Shown here piece by piece: positions 43,367-51,072 of a DNA stretch of 64,000 bases. How positions within the stretch are numbered: the stretch's first letter is position 1; every line of letters starts with the position of its first letter. Under the pieces are notes generated by a model. That model ran no database searches. It was not told the DNA's origin and saw nothing but the letters and a program-made list of their open reading frames with translations. A program made the position numbers and the translations under genes. The DNA comes from Oscillospiraceae bacterium. Its GTDB lineage: Bacteria > Bacillota > Clostridia > Oscillospirales > Oscillospiraceae. The stretch covers positions 1 through 64,000 of the forward strand of contig SVLD01000001.1 in NCBI GenBank assembly GCA_015068125.1, read 5' to 3'.

Positions 43367-43960
43367 ATGGATTTTCTTTTTGTTTTGCTTTTTGCCGGCG
43401 CAGTTTTTGGACTGTGCTTTCTGGCAGACAAGGGCTTTCGCAAGCTTTTTCGCAGCAAACCCCAGCACACCACCGGCCTGGCGGTTCGAGCCCCCAAGCG
43501 CAACGGCACCTTTGGTGTGATTATGATGATTCTGGGCATATCCGCCCTGCTTTTCAACCAGGGTTCCTGGCTGATGCTGGCCGGCGGCGGTGTGATCCTG
43601 GCGGCCGGCGTGGCACTGGGGTTGCATTACCTGGGCTTTGGCATTTTTTATGATGCCGACAGCTTCCTGGTCAGCGGCTTGTTTAAAAAGAGCGTTTCCT
43701 ATTCCTTTGGGGATATTTGCTCTCAGCAGCTTTATGTGATTACCGGCGGCAGTATTGTTATTGAACTGCAGATGAAAGATGGCAGCACGGTTCATGTCCA
43801 GTCCAATATGGATGGGGCGTACCCCTTCCTGGATGCCGCATTTGCCGGCTGGTGCCGGCTCACCGGCCGGGATCCGGAGAATTGCCCTTTCCACGATCCG
43901 GCAAACAGCTGCTGGTTCCCGAAAACGGAGGATGACAGTCATGCACATTCCCAAGAGTGA
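43367..43960 (+). CDS. membrane protein of unknown function
   Basis: 197 residues. An N-terminal helix, a basic loop (RSKPQHTTGL), two hydrophobic segments (about 46-90), then a soluble beta-rich C-terminal domain that looks PH-like (FYDADSFLVSGLFKKSVSYSFGDI) and ends in a His/Cys-containing tail. AGGAGA precedes the ATG by 5 bases. No family was assigned. The last 20 bases overlap the DUF1643 gene, which suggests coupling. Confidence 0.78.
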   Translation: MDFLFVLLFAGAVFGLCFLADKGFRKLFRSKPQHTTGLAVRAPKRNGTFGVIMMILGISALLFNQGSWLMLAGGGVILAAGVALGLHYLGFGIFYDADSFLVSGLFKKSVSYSFGDICSQQLYVITGGSIVIELQMKDGSTVHVQSNMDGAYPFLDAAFAGWCRLTGRDPENCPFHDPANSCWFPKTEDDSHAHSQE

Positions 43961-44555
43961 TACCGCCCAGCTGGAGCTGGTGACCTTTCAGCAGGCGCTG
44001 ACGGCGGCCAATACCCCCAACGAAAGCTACGATATCGGGAAATGGATCTATGCCCCCAATTTCTATTCGGAGTATCGGTACATACTGGGCACCCGGGGCA
44101 AAAATCCCCTGATCTGCATTGGCATCAACCCCTCCACCGCAGAGCCCGGTAATTTAGACAATACACTGAAATCTGTGGAACGGATCGCATTGGGCAACGG
44201 CTTTGACAGCTTTATCATGTTCAATGTCTATGCCCAGCGGGCAACCAATCCCGATGCCATGGAGAAGGCATGCAATCCCTTGCTCCATAAGGAGAATTTA
44301 GAGGCGTTCCGGTATGTGCTTTCCATTTCGGAAAAGCCGGCGGTTTGGGCTGCCTGGGGCGCGATTATTGAAAAGCGGCCGTATCTTGCCCAGTGCCTGC
44401 AGGATATGGTAGAGGCCGGACAAGCCTACGGCGCAAGCTGGTATTGCGCCGGCGCCATTACGAAAAAAGGGCATCCCCATCATCCCCTGTATCTGCGCAA
44501 GGATGAAAAGCTGAAGCCCTTTGATGTGGAAACCTATGTAAGGCAGGGGCAGTGA
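43941..44555 (+). CDS. DUF1643-family protein
   Basis: 204 residues from the ATG at 43941 (GGAGG 9 bases upstream, inside the previous gene). DUF1643 signature: YRYILGTRG, CIGINPSTAEPGNLDNTLKSVERIA, FIMFNVYAQRATNP, WAAWGAIIEKR and KKGHPHHPLYL. Often found near mobile elements or as a lone gene; biochemistry unknown. Confidence 0.88.
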   Translation: MHIPKSDTAQLELVTFQQALTAANTPNESYDIGKWIYAPNFYSEYRYILGTRGKNPLICIGINPSTAEPGNLDNTLKSVERIALGNGFDSFIMFNVYAQRATNPDAMEKACNPLLHKENLEAFRYVLSISEKPAVWAAWGAIIEKRPYLAQCLQDMVEAGQAYGASWYCAGAITKKGHPHHPLYLRKDEKLKPFDVETYVRQGQ

Positions 44556-44557
44556 CT

Positions 44558-44734
44558 ATGGGATGTAAGGAATGCGATACCTGCTGGTATTACGACTACG
44601 ACGAAGAATACGACGAATACTACTGCATGATGGACTTGGACGAGGATGAGGTTTACCGCTTCTTTTCCTCCGGACGCAACACCTGTCCGTTCTACCGCCA
44701 GGGAGATGACTACACCCTTGCGCGGCGGCAATAA
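44558..44734 (+). CDS. DUF6472-like small acidic Cys-rich protein
   Basis: 58 residues. CDTCWYYDYDEEYDEYYCMMDLDEDEV...CPFYRQGDDY resembles a widespread mini-protein of Clostridia (DUF6472) with four conserved cysteines in a very acidic, tyrosine-rich sequence. It is likely to bind a metal; the role is unknown. It starts 2 bases after the DUF1643 stop (GTG at 44552 is an alternative). Confidence 0.8.
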   Translation: MGCKECDTCWYYDYDEEYDEYYCMMDLDEDEVYRFFSSGRNTCPFYRQGDDYTLARRQ

Positions 44735-44740
44735 GAAAGG

Positions 44741-44773
44741 AAAAAACCTGTGCTCGAAAGAGCACAGGTTTTT
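44741..44773. terminator. bidirectional terminator between DUF6472 and the BlaI-type gene
   Basis: AAAAACCTGTGCTC/GAGCACAGGTTTTT with GAAA loop, U-rich on both strands. Confidence 0.92.
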
Positions 44774-44785
44774 CATCATGTGGGA

Positions 44786-45139
44786 TTACAGAAATTTGCG
44801 AATCTCTGCTTTGACCTGCTCGGTCATTTCCGGACGCTCCATCAGTGCCTTTACCAGGCCGACCATCTCCGGCTTATACCGGTGAGAGAAGATGGTGTTG
44901 GCAAAATACTCTTCACGAGTCATGGTAGGCAGGAAAGTACGGCCAAAGGTCTTGCTGCGCTTGACCATACCCACCTCACGGATAGCGCCCTTTTTCAGCA
45001 GTCCGTTGAGCAGGATGTGAACAGAGCTGTCCTTCCAGGATTTTTCGGCAGAACGCTCCAGAAAATCTGCTCTGGACAATTCGCCGCCGTCTTCCCAAAG
45101 AACATCCATGATTTCCATTTCGCTTTTGGTTAATTGCAT
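44786..45139 (-). CDS. BlaI/MecI/CopY-family transcriptional repressor (orphan)
   Basis: 117 residues. Winged-helix DNA-binding domain MQLTKSEMEIMDVLWEDGGEL...WKDSSVHILLNGLLKKGAI, then a short dimerisation region. BlaI repressors are usually paired with a BlaR1-type sensor protease or a P-type ATPase; neither is present here. It has an ideal promoter, and autoregulation is likely. Targets unknown. GGAGGGG lies 4-5 bases before the ATG. Confidence 0.88.
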   Translation of the reverse strand: MQLTKSEMEIMDVLWEDGGELSRADFLERSAEKSWKDSSVHILLNGLLKKGAIREVGMVKRSKTFGRTFLPTMTREEYFANTIFSHRYKPEMVGLVKALMERPEMTEQVKAEIRKFL

Positions 45140-45163
45140 ATATTCCCCTCCAATCGCTTGTTC

Positions 45164-45192
45164 ATTATATACGGGCTGTCATTTTTTGTCAA
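45164..45192 (-). promoter_or_regulatory. consensus sigma-A promoter of the BlaI-type gene
   Basis: TTGACA, exactly 17 bases, TATAAT on the minus strand, 25 bases before the ATG. Upstream to 45368 is AT-rich; a weak hairpin with a U-rich tail near 45311-45348 may end the LCP transcript. Confidence 0.9.
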
Positions 45193-45368
45193 TTCCTATT
45201 TTGTTAAAAATAATGAATTTTTTGCAATTTCCGTGACTATCTGAACATTAATGGGAAATTTTATAGGAAATTATTTCCTGTTTTTTTGAAAATTATTCGT
45301 TTTTTGGGCAAAAAAATACCGTCCGGCAGCCCAGGACTCCCCAACGGTGTAACAAACGATTGGTTTTG

Positions 45369-46412
45369 CTATTTCGGTAATAATGTCTGTATCAGCAGTT
45401 GTCTGTTTTTTTCCAGATCCGGTACCAGAGAATCTCCTACACCGCTGCTGATCATGGCTTCGGTGAAAGTGCCGTCAGCAGGAATCCGCAGAGCGCGGAC
45501 ATTGGAACCGGACAGCATGGGGAATAAATCCAGCAGGTAATTGGAGATTTCGTTGGATGTCATGGTGGTGGAGATCAGAGGCAGCGTGTTGTTCAGAAGG
45601 GTGCTCAGCTCAAAAAAACTCAGGTTTTTGCAGCCTTCGATGATTTTGGTCAGCACTGTCCGTTGGCGCTGGGTTCGGGCGTAGTCGTTGCCGATGGCAC
45701 GAACCCGGGAGTAGGCAAGGGCTTTTTCTCCGTCGAGGTGGTTGACACCCTTGGTCAATGTCCATCCGTAGCCCTCGTTGAGGTGCTTGGCTTCCGCTGC
45801 GGTCAGATCAATATCCACACCGCCCACCAGATCCACAACCGATGCAAATCCATCAAAATCCACTTCGATGCAGCCGTCGATGACCACACCGAAATTTTGC
45901 AGCAAGGTGTCACAGAGCATAGAGAAACCGCCCCGTTCGTAGGCGGCGTTCATTTTGGTGGCCCGAAACCCCGGAATATCCACATACATATCCCGCAGGA
46001 AGGATGTGAGGGTAATGGTTCTGTTTCTTTTATTGAAGGTGATGACGATCATGGAATCCGAACGCTGCCGCCCCTGACCCGGCCGCCGATCTTGTCCCAC
46101 CAGGAGGAAGTTAACGATATCCGGATGCTGGATGAGCGTAGGAAAGTTCCCCGGGGGGTTGGGGATATCGGTGGGGTTTATCACCGCACCGGTATAATCC
46201 GGTGGGACGGTTTCCGTCAGATTCTGTTCGATGGAGGCAATGGCCTCCGGGGATAAGGTGGTATCCATGGGGATATAATGGATCTGCGCAAGGAAATGAT
46301 CCACATAGGCTGTGGCGAAAATCATTCCCAGCAGCACCAACGCAAGAAATACACAAAGGGCAATGAGACCGATCTGTGACCAGCGCAGCCGCTCCCTGTC
46401 AGGCTTTTTCAT
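45369..46412 (-). CDS. LytR-CpsA-Psr (LCP) family glycopolymer ligase
   Basis: 347 residues from the ATG at 46412 (GGAGG 8 bases upstream). One N-terminal membrane helix, then the LCP domain with FLLVGQDRRPGQGRQRSDSMIVI near residue 95, SFLRDMYVDIPG near 133, NAAYERGG and YSRVRAIGNDYARTQRQ near 240, which hold the Arg/Asp residues for the polyprenyl-pyrophosphate substrate. It attaches teichoic-acid or capsule-type polymers to peptidoglycan outside the membrane. Confidence 0.93.
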   Translation of the reverse strand: MKKPDRERLRWSQIGLIALCVFLALVLLGMIFATAYVDHFLAQIHYIPMDTTLSPEAIASIEQNLTETVPPDYTGAVINPTDIPNPPGNFPTLIQHPDIVNFLLVGQDRRPGQGRQRSDSMIVITFNKRNRTITLTSFLRDMYVDIPGFRATKMNAAYERGGFSMLCDTLLQNFGVVIDGCIEVDFDGFASVVDLVGGVDIDLTAAEAKHLNEGYGWTLTKGVNHLDGEKALAYSRVRAIGNDYARTQRQRTVLTKIIEGCKNLSFFELSTLLNNTLPLISTTMTSNEISNYLLDLFPMLSGSNVRALRIPADGTFTEAMISSGVGDSLVPDLEKNRQLLIQTLLPK

Positions 46413-46529
46413 GATTGCAACCTCCAAGTCCATGGAATATGTAGGTTATTTCCCCATACAGGATAGGAAAAACAGCGCTGTTTTGAAAAACAATGAGGTT
46501 GGTTTTATTATATCGCCGGCCGGGATGTG

Positions 46530-47267
46530 TTATTCCGGAAGGTTGTTCCGGCACAAGGCCAGTCGGTCGGCCAGACAACTGATGACGGTGCTGTTGGTAG
46601 GGCGTTTGACGACACCGTTTTCCCCTGTCGGAAAAAAGGTTTGCCACAGCTGCCGATCCTGCTGTGGAAATGCGCTGTGGATGGCGCTGCGGATGGAACG
46701 CTCCACCTGGACAGCCGTCACACCGCAATTTGTGGCCACAGTGGGGTATAGTTCTTTGGTAATGGATTGGTGGGGACGGTTGACCATCAGCAGGATGGCC
46801 TCCCGGAGATATCCGTAGCCCCGGAGCTTTGTGGAAATCCCCAGACTCAGCAGCATATTGGAAACCTGGGTCCGGGGGTCGGGGTGGGCGAATACCGGCA
46901 GACTGCTTTGTTGGGTCATGTCTGCCAGCCGGGAGAGCACCGCTTCCGGCGCGCAGGGCTTGACCATCAGATACCCTACATGCAGTTTATCCACCGATTC
47001 CAAAATATAATCACTGACATACCGGGTGGTGGCCAGAACCACCGGGCGCAGACCCATCTGCAGGATCTTTTGCAGCAGGGTGATGCCATCCACGCCGCTG
47101 AGCATCAAGTCTACGATGCAGACATCCGGCTTGAAATTCTGCAGGATCTCCAGGGCGTTGCTCCCGTCACGGCAAACGCGAACCCGGTACACGCCACGCA
47201 AGGCGTCTGCCAGGCTGCGGCAAAACTCCTCGGAATTATCTGCCACCAATATTTTTAGTTTCTCCAT
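46530..47267 (-). CDS. spo0A: Spo0A-type sporulation response regulator
   Basis: 245 residues from the ATG at 47267 (GAGGTGA upstream). Receiver domain with phospho-acceptor Asp 53 (VDLMLSGVDG), Thr near 80-81 and Lys 103; only one Asp remains in the N-terminal acidic pocket (VADNSEEF rather than ADDN). The C-terminal Spo0A domain has LGISTKLRGYGYLREAI, LYPTVATNCGVTAVQVERSIRSAIHSA and KRPTNSTVI. It is the master regulator of sporulation in this lineage, or a paralogue of it. spoIVB, its usual upstream neighbour, is missing. Confidence 0.86.
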   Translation of the reverse strand: MEKLKILVADNSEEFCRSLADALRGVYRVRVCRDGSNALEILQNFKPDVCIVDLMLSGVDGITLLQKILQMGLRPVVLATTRYVSDYILESVDKLHVGYLMVKPCAPEAVLSRLADMTQQSSLPVFAHPDPRTQVSNMLLSLGISTKLRGYGYLREAILLMVNRPHQSITKELYPTVATNCGVTAVQVERSIRSAIHSAFPQQDRQLWQTFFPTGENGVVKRPTNSTVISCLADRLALCRNNLPE

Positions 47268-47354
47268 GGGGCTCACCTCGCAGAATAGTCTGCTGTTACA
47301 GTAGCATATTCTGTCGGTTTTTGCACCATGAAAAAATCGCCTTTTTTCGATAAT

Positions 47355-47388
47355 AAAAAAGCACGCTGCTTCTGGCAGCGTGCTTTTA
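47355..47388. terminator. terminator between the CBS and spo0A genes
   Basis: AAAAGCACGCTGC/GCAGCGTGCTTTTA stem; serves the CBS gene on the minus strand. Confidence 0.88.
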
Positions 47389-47395
47389 TGTAGCT

Positions 47396-47809
47396 TCAGT
47401 CTTCCCGGAAAAGCTGATGGGAGCAATACTGGATGATGGAACTTCTGGTAACGATGCCGATAAAGGTGTCTTTATCGTCTACCACCGGGACAAAATTCTG
47501 GGTACTGGCCCGATCTACCAGATCCTGCATGGAGGTGTTGACCCGAACCGGGATGTGATCCTTACGCCGGGAGATCTCCATGATCCGGTGGGCTTCTGCC
47601 TGGCGGATATCCATATAACACATATTCTTGATACCCCAGAGCAGGTCGCCTTCTGTCAGCGTGCCCCGGTACTCGCCCCGCTTGTTGAGGATGGGCAGAG
47701 CCGCATAGCCGGCAGATTCCATTTTCTCCAGGGCTTGCCGCATGGTGTAGTCATCGTATAGATAGGCGCACATGGCCTTCGGCTTGAGAAAAAACAAGAT
47801 ATTATCCAT
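47396..47809 (-). CDS. CBS-domain-pair protein
   Basis: 137 residues, two CBS repeats (YDDYTMRQALEKMESAGYAALPILNKRGEY and VNTSMQDLVDRASTQNFVPVVDDKDTFIGIV) and nothing else. CBS pairs bind adenine nucleotides; similar stand-alone proteins (CbpB/DarB) sense c-di-AMP in Firmicutes. A link to the NrnA-type enzymes of the window is only a thought. AAAGGAG lies 5 bases before the ATG; a TATAAT box at about 47859 may be its -10. Confidence 0.88.
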   Translation of the reverse strand: MDNILFFLKPKAMCAYLYDDYTMRQALEKMESAGYAALPILNKRGEYRGTLTEGDLLWGIKNMCYMDIRQAEAHRIMEISRRKDHIPVRVNTSMQDLVDRASTQNFVPVVDDKDTFIGIVTRSSIIQYCSHQLFRED

Positions 47810-47957
47810 AAGAGCTCCTTTACAGCGCTTCTTTGGCGGCGTTCCCTGCCACCAGTATCATTATAGCACATTTTTGTGAAAGAAGCATGAAAATTTGTTG
47901 CAAAATTGCCTTTTGGACGCCGAAAAAACCAAAGGTTATTTGTGCAACTTTACCAAG

Positions 47958-49223
47958 TTACTCAGAAAAGTTAAATTCTGTACAATCCAGGGTAGCAAAG
48001 TAGTCGGAAGGCTTCTCTGCTCTGCGGATCAGCCGGAAAGAGCCGTCGGGCCGCAGCAGGACCTCCGCGCTGCGGAGCTTGCCATTGTAGTTGTAGCCCA
48101 TGGAATGACCGTGGGCACCGGTGTCGTGGAGCACCAGAATATCGCCGATGTCAATCTGGGGGAGGCTGCGCTCAATGGCAAATTTGTCGTTGTTTTCGCA
48201 CAGACCGCCGGTGACATCGTAGACATGGTCCAAAACCGCGTCTTCCTTGCCCAGTACCGTGATGTGGTGGTAAGCGCCGTACATGGCAGGCCGCATCAAA
48301 TCTGCGGCGCAGGCATCCAGGCCGATATACTCCCGGTAGATGTGCTTCTGATGCAGGACCGTGGAAACCAGGTGACCGTAGGGTGCCAGCATAAAGCGAC
48401 CCAGCTCGGTGTAGATGGCCACATCATCCATGCCCGCGGGCACCAGGATGCTCTCATACTGCTGACGGACACCCTCGCCGATGGCGGCGATATCGCACTT
48501 GGGCTGCTCCGGGCGGTAATCCACGCCCACGCCGCCGGAGAGGTTCACAAAGGCGATGTGGGCACCGGTGGCTTCCTTCACCTGCACAGCCAGCCGGAAC
48601 AGGTTGGCGGCCAGCTGGGGATAATATTCGTTGGTGGTGGTATTGGAGGCCAGGAAAGCATGGATGCCGAAGTGCTTGGTGCCCAGCTTCATCAGCCGGC
48701 TGATGGCGTTGATCAGCTGATCCTCGGTCATGCCGTACTTGGCGTGGCCGGGCATATCCATAATGGTGTTGCCCAGGCTGAAGGAGCCGCCGGGATTATA
48801 CCGCAGGCAGATGGTCTCCGGCATCTGCTCCACCAAACTGTTGAGAAAGTCTACGTGGGTGGAATCGTCCAGGTTGATGTAGGCATCCAGCTCGTAGGCC
48901 TTCAGCATATCCTTTTCCGGGGTGACATTGGAGGAGAACATAATGTCACTGCCGGTGGCGCCTACGGCCTGTGCCAGCAGCAGTTCTGTGTAGCTGGAGC
49001 AGTCCAGGCCGCAGCCTTCCTCCATGAGGAGCTTCAGAATATAGGGATTGGGCGTGGCCTTTACGGCGAAATACTCCTTGAATCCCGGATTCCAGGAAAA
49101 CGCCTGCTTCAGCGCCCGGGCGTTGGCTCGGATGCCGGCTTCGTCATAAATATGGAAAGGGGTGGGGATGGACGCAATGATCTCCCGAGCCTTATCCAAT
49201 GTCAGAAAAGATGTCTTTTTCAT
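47958..49223 (-). CDS. lysA: diaminopimelate decarboxylase-type enzyme (LysA family)
   Basis: 421 residues from the ATG at 49223 (GAGG 8 bases upstream). Fold-type III PLP enzyme: PTPFHIYDE, catalytic Lys in EYFAVKATPNPYILKLL near residue 55, HAFLASN, NLSGGVGVDY, ELGRFMLAPYG, CAADLMRPAMYGAYH and GGLCENNDKFA. It converts meso-diaminopimelate to lysine, although some relatives act on carboxynorspermidine. It is monocistronic, with a strong promoter and a hairpin terminator inside the leader. No good terminator was seen after the stop. Confidence 0.87.
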   Translation of the reverse strand: MKKTSFLTLDKAREIIASIPTPFHIYDEAGIRANARALKQAFSWNPGFKEYFAVKATPNPYILKLLMEEGCGLDCSSYTELLLAQAVGATGSDIMFSSNVTPEKDMLKAYELDAYINLDDSTHVDFLNSLVEQMPETICLRYNPGGSFSLGNTIMDMPGHAKYGMTEDQLINAISRLMKLGTKHFGIHAFLASNTTTNEYYPQLAANLFRLAVQVKEATGAHIAFVNLSGGVGVDYRPEQPKCDIAAIGEGVRQQYESILVPAGMDDVAIYTELGRFMLAPYGHLVSTVLHQKHIYREYIGLDACAADLMRPAMYGAYHHITVLGKEDAVLDHVYDVTGGLCENNDKFAIERSLPQIDIGDILVLHDTGAHGHSMGYNYNGKLRSAEVLLRPDGSFRLIRRAEKPSDYFATLDCTEFNFSE

Positions 49224-49239
49224 AGGAATTCCTCTTCTC

Positions 49240-49271
49240 AAAAAAGCGCCCCATGTCCGGAGGACACAGGG
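49240..49271 (-). promoter_or_regulatory. candidate attenuator (leader terminator) of lysA
   Basis: On the minus strand CCCTGTGTCC/GGACATGGGG (10 bp, two wobbles, 3-base loop), then CGCTTTTTT, placed between the lysA promoter and its ATG. The 5' arm can instead pair with an upstream AGGGTA (TACCCT) or GACAC (GTGTC), giving a possible antiterminator. Confidence 0.65.
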
Positions 49272-49309
49272 TACAAAAAGTGTCGTTACCCTAACGCGGT
49301 TATGGTGGA

Positions 49310-49338
49310 ATTCTACTGCAAAACACCTTTTTTGTCAA
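49310..49338 (-). promoter_or_regulatory. sigma-A promoter of lysA
   Basis: TTGACA, 17 bases, TAGAAT on the minus strand. The leader is about 80 bases. Confidence 0.87.
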
Positions 49339-49467
49339 TATTTTTTCTTATCTACCGGGGGTGGAGTGGGCACTCTCCACGAAAGAGAATCCATTTGGAC
49401 GGCAGTAGGGTGCCAAAAGGGGGAAAAGGTGCTAGGATATGGGCAGCAAAGGAAAGGTTGTGATGCT

Positions 49468-50130
49468 GTGAAACGCACAAAACTGCGGCAGAGAAAGCTG
49501 CCGGATTACACTGTCGGTGAGGAGATCATGAACATGGTCACCCATATTGTGGGTGGCGGCCTGGGTCTGGTGGCTACAACGCTGTGTCTGCTTCGGGCAC
49601 GGGGGGCACTGGAGGTGGTATGCGCCCTGATCTACGGCATCAGCATGGTTTGCCTGTATACCATGTCCAGCATTTATCACGGCCTGCGACCCTCCACTGG
49701 GAAACGGGTGTTGCAGATATTGGATCACTGTACCATCTATTTCCTCATTGCCGGGACATATACCCCCATCGCTCTGGTGGCTTTGCGCCCGGTATACCCG
49801 GTCATTGGCTGGGGACTGACGGTGTTTCAGTGGGCTTTGGCGGCTCTGGCCATTACCCTGACGGCCATCGATCTGAAAAAGTACACGGTGTTTTCCATGA
49901 TCTGCTATATCGGTATGGGCTGGGCGGTGATCTTTTTCCTGCCACAGACTGTGCAGGTTTTAGGCTCTGCCGGCTTTGGCTGGCTGCTCTCCGGCGGCAT
50001 TGCCTATACCCTGGGAGCGATCCTCTATGGCATCGGCTCAAAAAAACATTGGTTCCACAGCGTGTTTCACATTTTTGTCCTCATCGGAAGTCAGCTGCAA
50101 ATGATCAGCGTGATCTTCTTCGTGTTTTGA
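49468..50130 (+). CDS. hemolysin III (PAQR-like) membrane protein
   Basis: 220 residues from a GTG start, with AAGGAAAGG upstream. Seven hydrophobic segments. Family marks: YTVGEEIMNMVTHIVGGGLG, SSIYHGLRPSTGKRVLQILDHCTIYFLIAGTYTP and HSVFHIFVLIG. The conserved His/Asp residues suggest a buried metal site and hydrolase-like chemistry as in PAQR receptors. True hemolytic activity is not implied. Confidence 0.9.
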   Translation: MKRTKLRQRKLPDYTVGEEIMNMVTHIVGGGLGLVATTLCLLRARGALEVVCALIYGISMVCLYTMSSIYHGLRPSTGKRVLQILDHCTIYFLIAGTYTPIALVALRPVYPVIGWGLTVFQWALAALAITLTAIDLKKYTVFSMICYIGMGWAVIFFLPQTVQVLGSAGFGWLLSGGIAYTLGAILYGIGSKKHWFHSVFHIFVLIGSQLQMISVIFFVF

Positions 50131-50143
50131 TATGGAAATCCCC

Positions 50144-50172
50144 TTGCGAAGATGCCGGGAGTATGGTACAAT
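50144..50172 (+). promoter_or_regulatory. sigma-A promoter of the COG2426 gene
   Basis: TTGCGA, 17 bases, TACAAT, 28 bases before the ATG at 50200. Confidence 0.7.
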
Positions 50173-50199
50173 AGAGAAAATCTATGTATAGGTGATGAA

Positions 50200-50673
50200 A
50201 TGCTGGGAAAATATATTTTGGCGTTCCTGATCTCCATGGTGCCGGTGGTTGAACTTCGCGGCGGTGTTGTCTATGCCGTGGGCGTGGGCATTCCCTTTTT
50301 TGAATCCATAGCGGTTTGCGTTCTTGGCAATATACTCCCTGTGCCTTTCATCTACTTTTTTGCCAGAAGAGTTCTTCTCTGGGGGAAAGATAAGCGGTAC
50401 ATCGGTAAATGGGCCCGCTTTATGCTGGAAAAAGGGGAAAAGGGCGGACAGAAACTGCGAAAAAAAGCCGGTCGGGGCGGCCTGTTTGTGGCGCTGATGC
50501 TCTTTGTGGGCATCCCTCTGCCGGGAACCGGTGCCTGGACGGGCACCATGGCCGCCAGCTTTTTGAATATGGGCATCAAAACCACCGCGCTGTCGGTATC
50601 TTTGGGCGTTCTGATTGCCGGGATTATTATGGCGGTTGCCAGTACCGGCGTATTCAGCATCATCGGATTATAA
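50200..50673 (+). CDS. COG2426 small membrane protein ('small multidrug export' family)
   Basis: 157 residues, start at the ATG at 50200 (AGGTGATGAA upstream). Four to five hydrophobic stretches; PVVELRGGVVYAVGVGIP near the N terminus and FVGIPLPGTGAWTGTMAASFL near residue 105 are family hallmarks and recall DedA proteins. The export role in the family name is not well proven. The HIT gene follows by 12 bases. Confidence 0.87.
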   Translation: MLGKYILAFLISMVPVVELRGGVVYAVGVGIPFFESIAVCVLGNILPVPFIYFFARRVLLWGKDKRYIGKWARFMLEKGEKGGQKLRKKAGRGGLFVALMLFVGIPLPGTGAWTGTMAASFLNMGIKTTALSVSLGVLIAGIIMAVASTGVFSIIGL

Positions 50674-50685
50674 GGAGGAAACACT

Positions 50686-51021
50686 ATGTGTCTGTTTTGT
50701 AAGATCGCCGCGGGGGAGATTCCCTCCACCAAGGTTTATGAGGATGAAAGCATCCTGGCTTTCCGGGATATCAATCCCATGGCACCTACCCATATTCTGG
50801 TGATTCCCAAGACCCACATTCCCTCTGTGGATGGAATCACTGCCGAAAACAGCGGCCTGGTTGCGCACATTTTTGAGGTGATCCCCCAGATCGCCAAGGG
50901 CGAAGGCCTGACCGGCGGCTACCGGATGGTGTCCAACTGCGGCCCCGATGCCGGGCAGACTGTCAACCACCTGCATTTTCACATCCTGGGCGGTAAGGAA
51001 CTCTCCGGCCAGATGGCTTAA
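50686..51021 (+). CDS. HIT-family (HINT-like) nucleotide-binding hydrolase
   Basis: 111 residues. CLFCKIAAGEIPSTKVYED at the N terminus, and the histidine triad HLHFHIL near residue 95. Splits AMP from adenosine phosphoramidates and aminoacyl-adenylates. Strong AAGGAGG. Confidence 0.94.
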   Translation: MCLFCKIAAGEIPSTKVYEDESILAFRDINPMAPTHILVIPKTHIPSVDGITAENSGLVAHIFEVIPQIAKGEGLTGGYRMVSNCGPDAGQTVNHLHFHILGGKELSGQMA

Positions 51022-51036
51022 AACTGCACGAAACCG

Positions 51037-51066
51037 TCACCTCCGGCATAGAATTGCCGGAGGTGA
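51037..51066 (+). promoter_or_regulatory. 12-bp hairpin that buries the Shine-Dalgarno of the carboxypeptidase gene
   Basis: TCACCTCCGGCA/TGCCGGAGGTGA is a perfect stem with loop TAGAAT. The 3' arm contains GGAGGTGA, the ribosome site for the ATG at 51073. It could be a translation switch, or a terminator for the HIT gene (the tail ATTTCTT is only modestly U-rich). Confidence 0.7.
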
Positions 51067-51072
51067 TTTCTT

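Noticed and set aside
45319..45348. Strong terminator after the LCP gene
   Set aside because: The stem is short and interrupted (ACCGT/ACGGT with a bulged middle), so it is mentioned only as weak.
49224..49310. Lysine riboswitch before lysA
   Set aside because: The leader is about 80 bases with none of the five-helix core; only a hairpin terminator is supported.
51037..51072. Simple intrinsic terminator of the HIT gene
   Set aside because: Not excluded, but the tail ATTTCTT is short and the stem contains the next gene's ribosome site, so a regulatory reading was kept as the main call.
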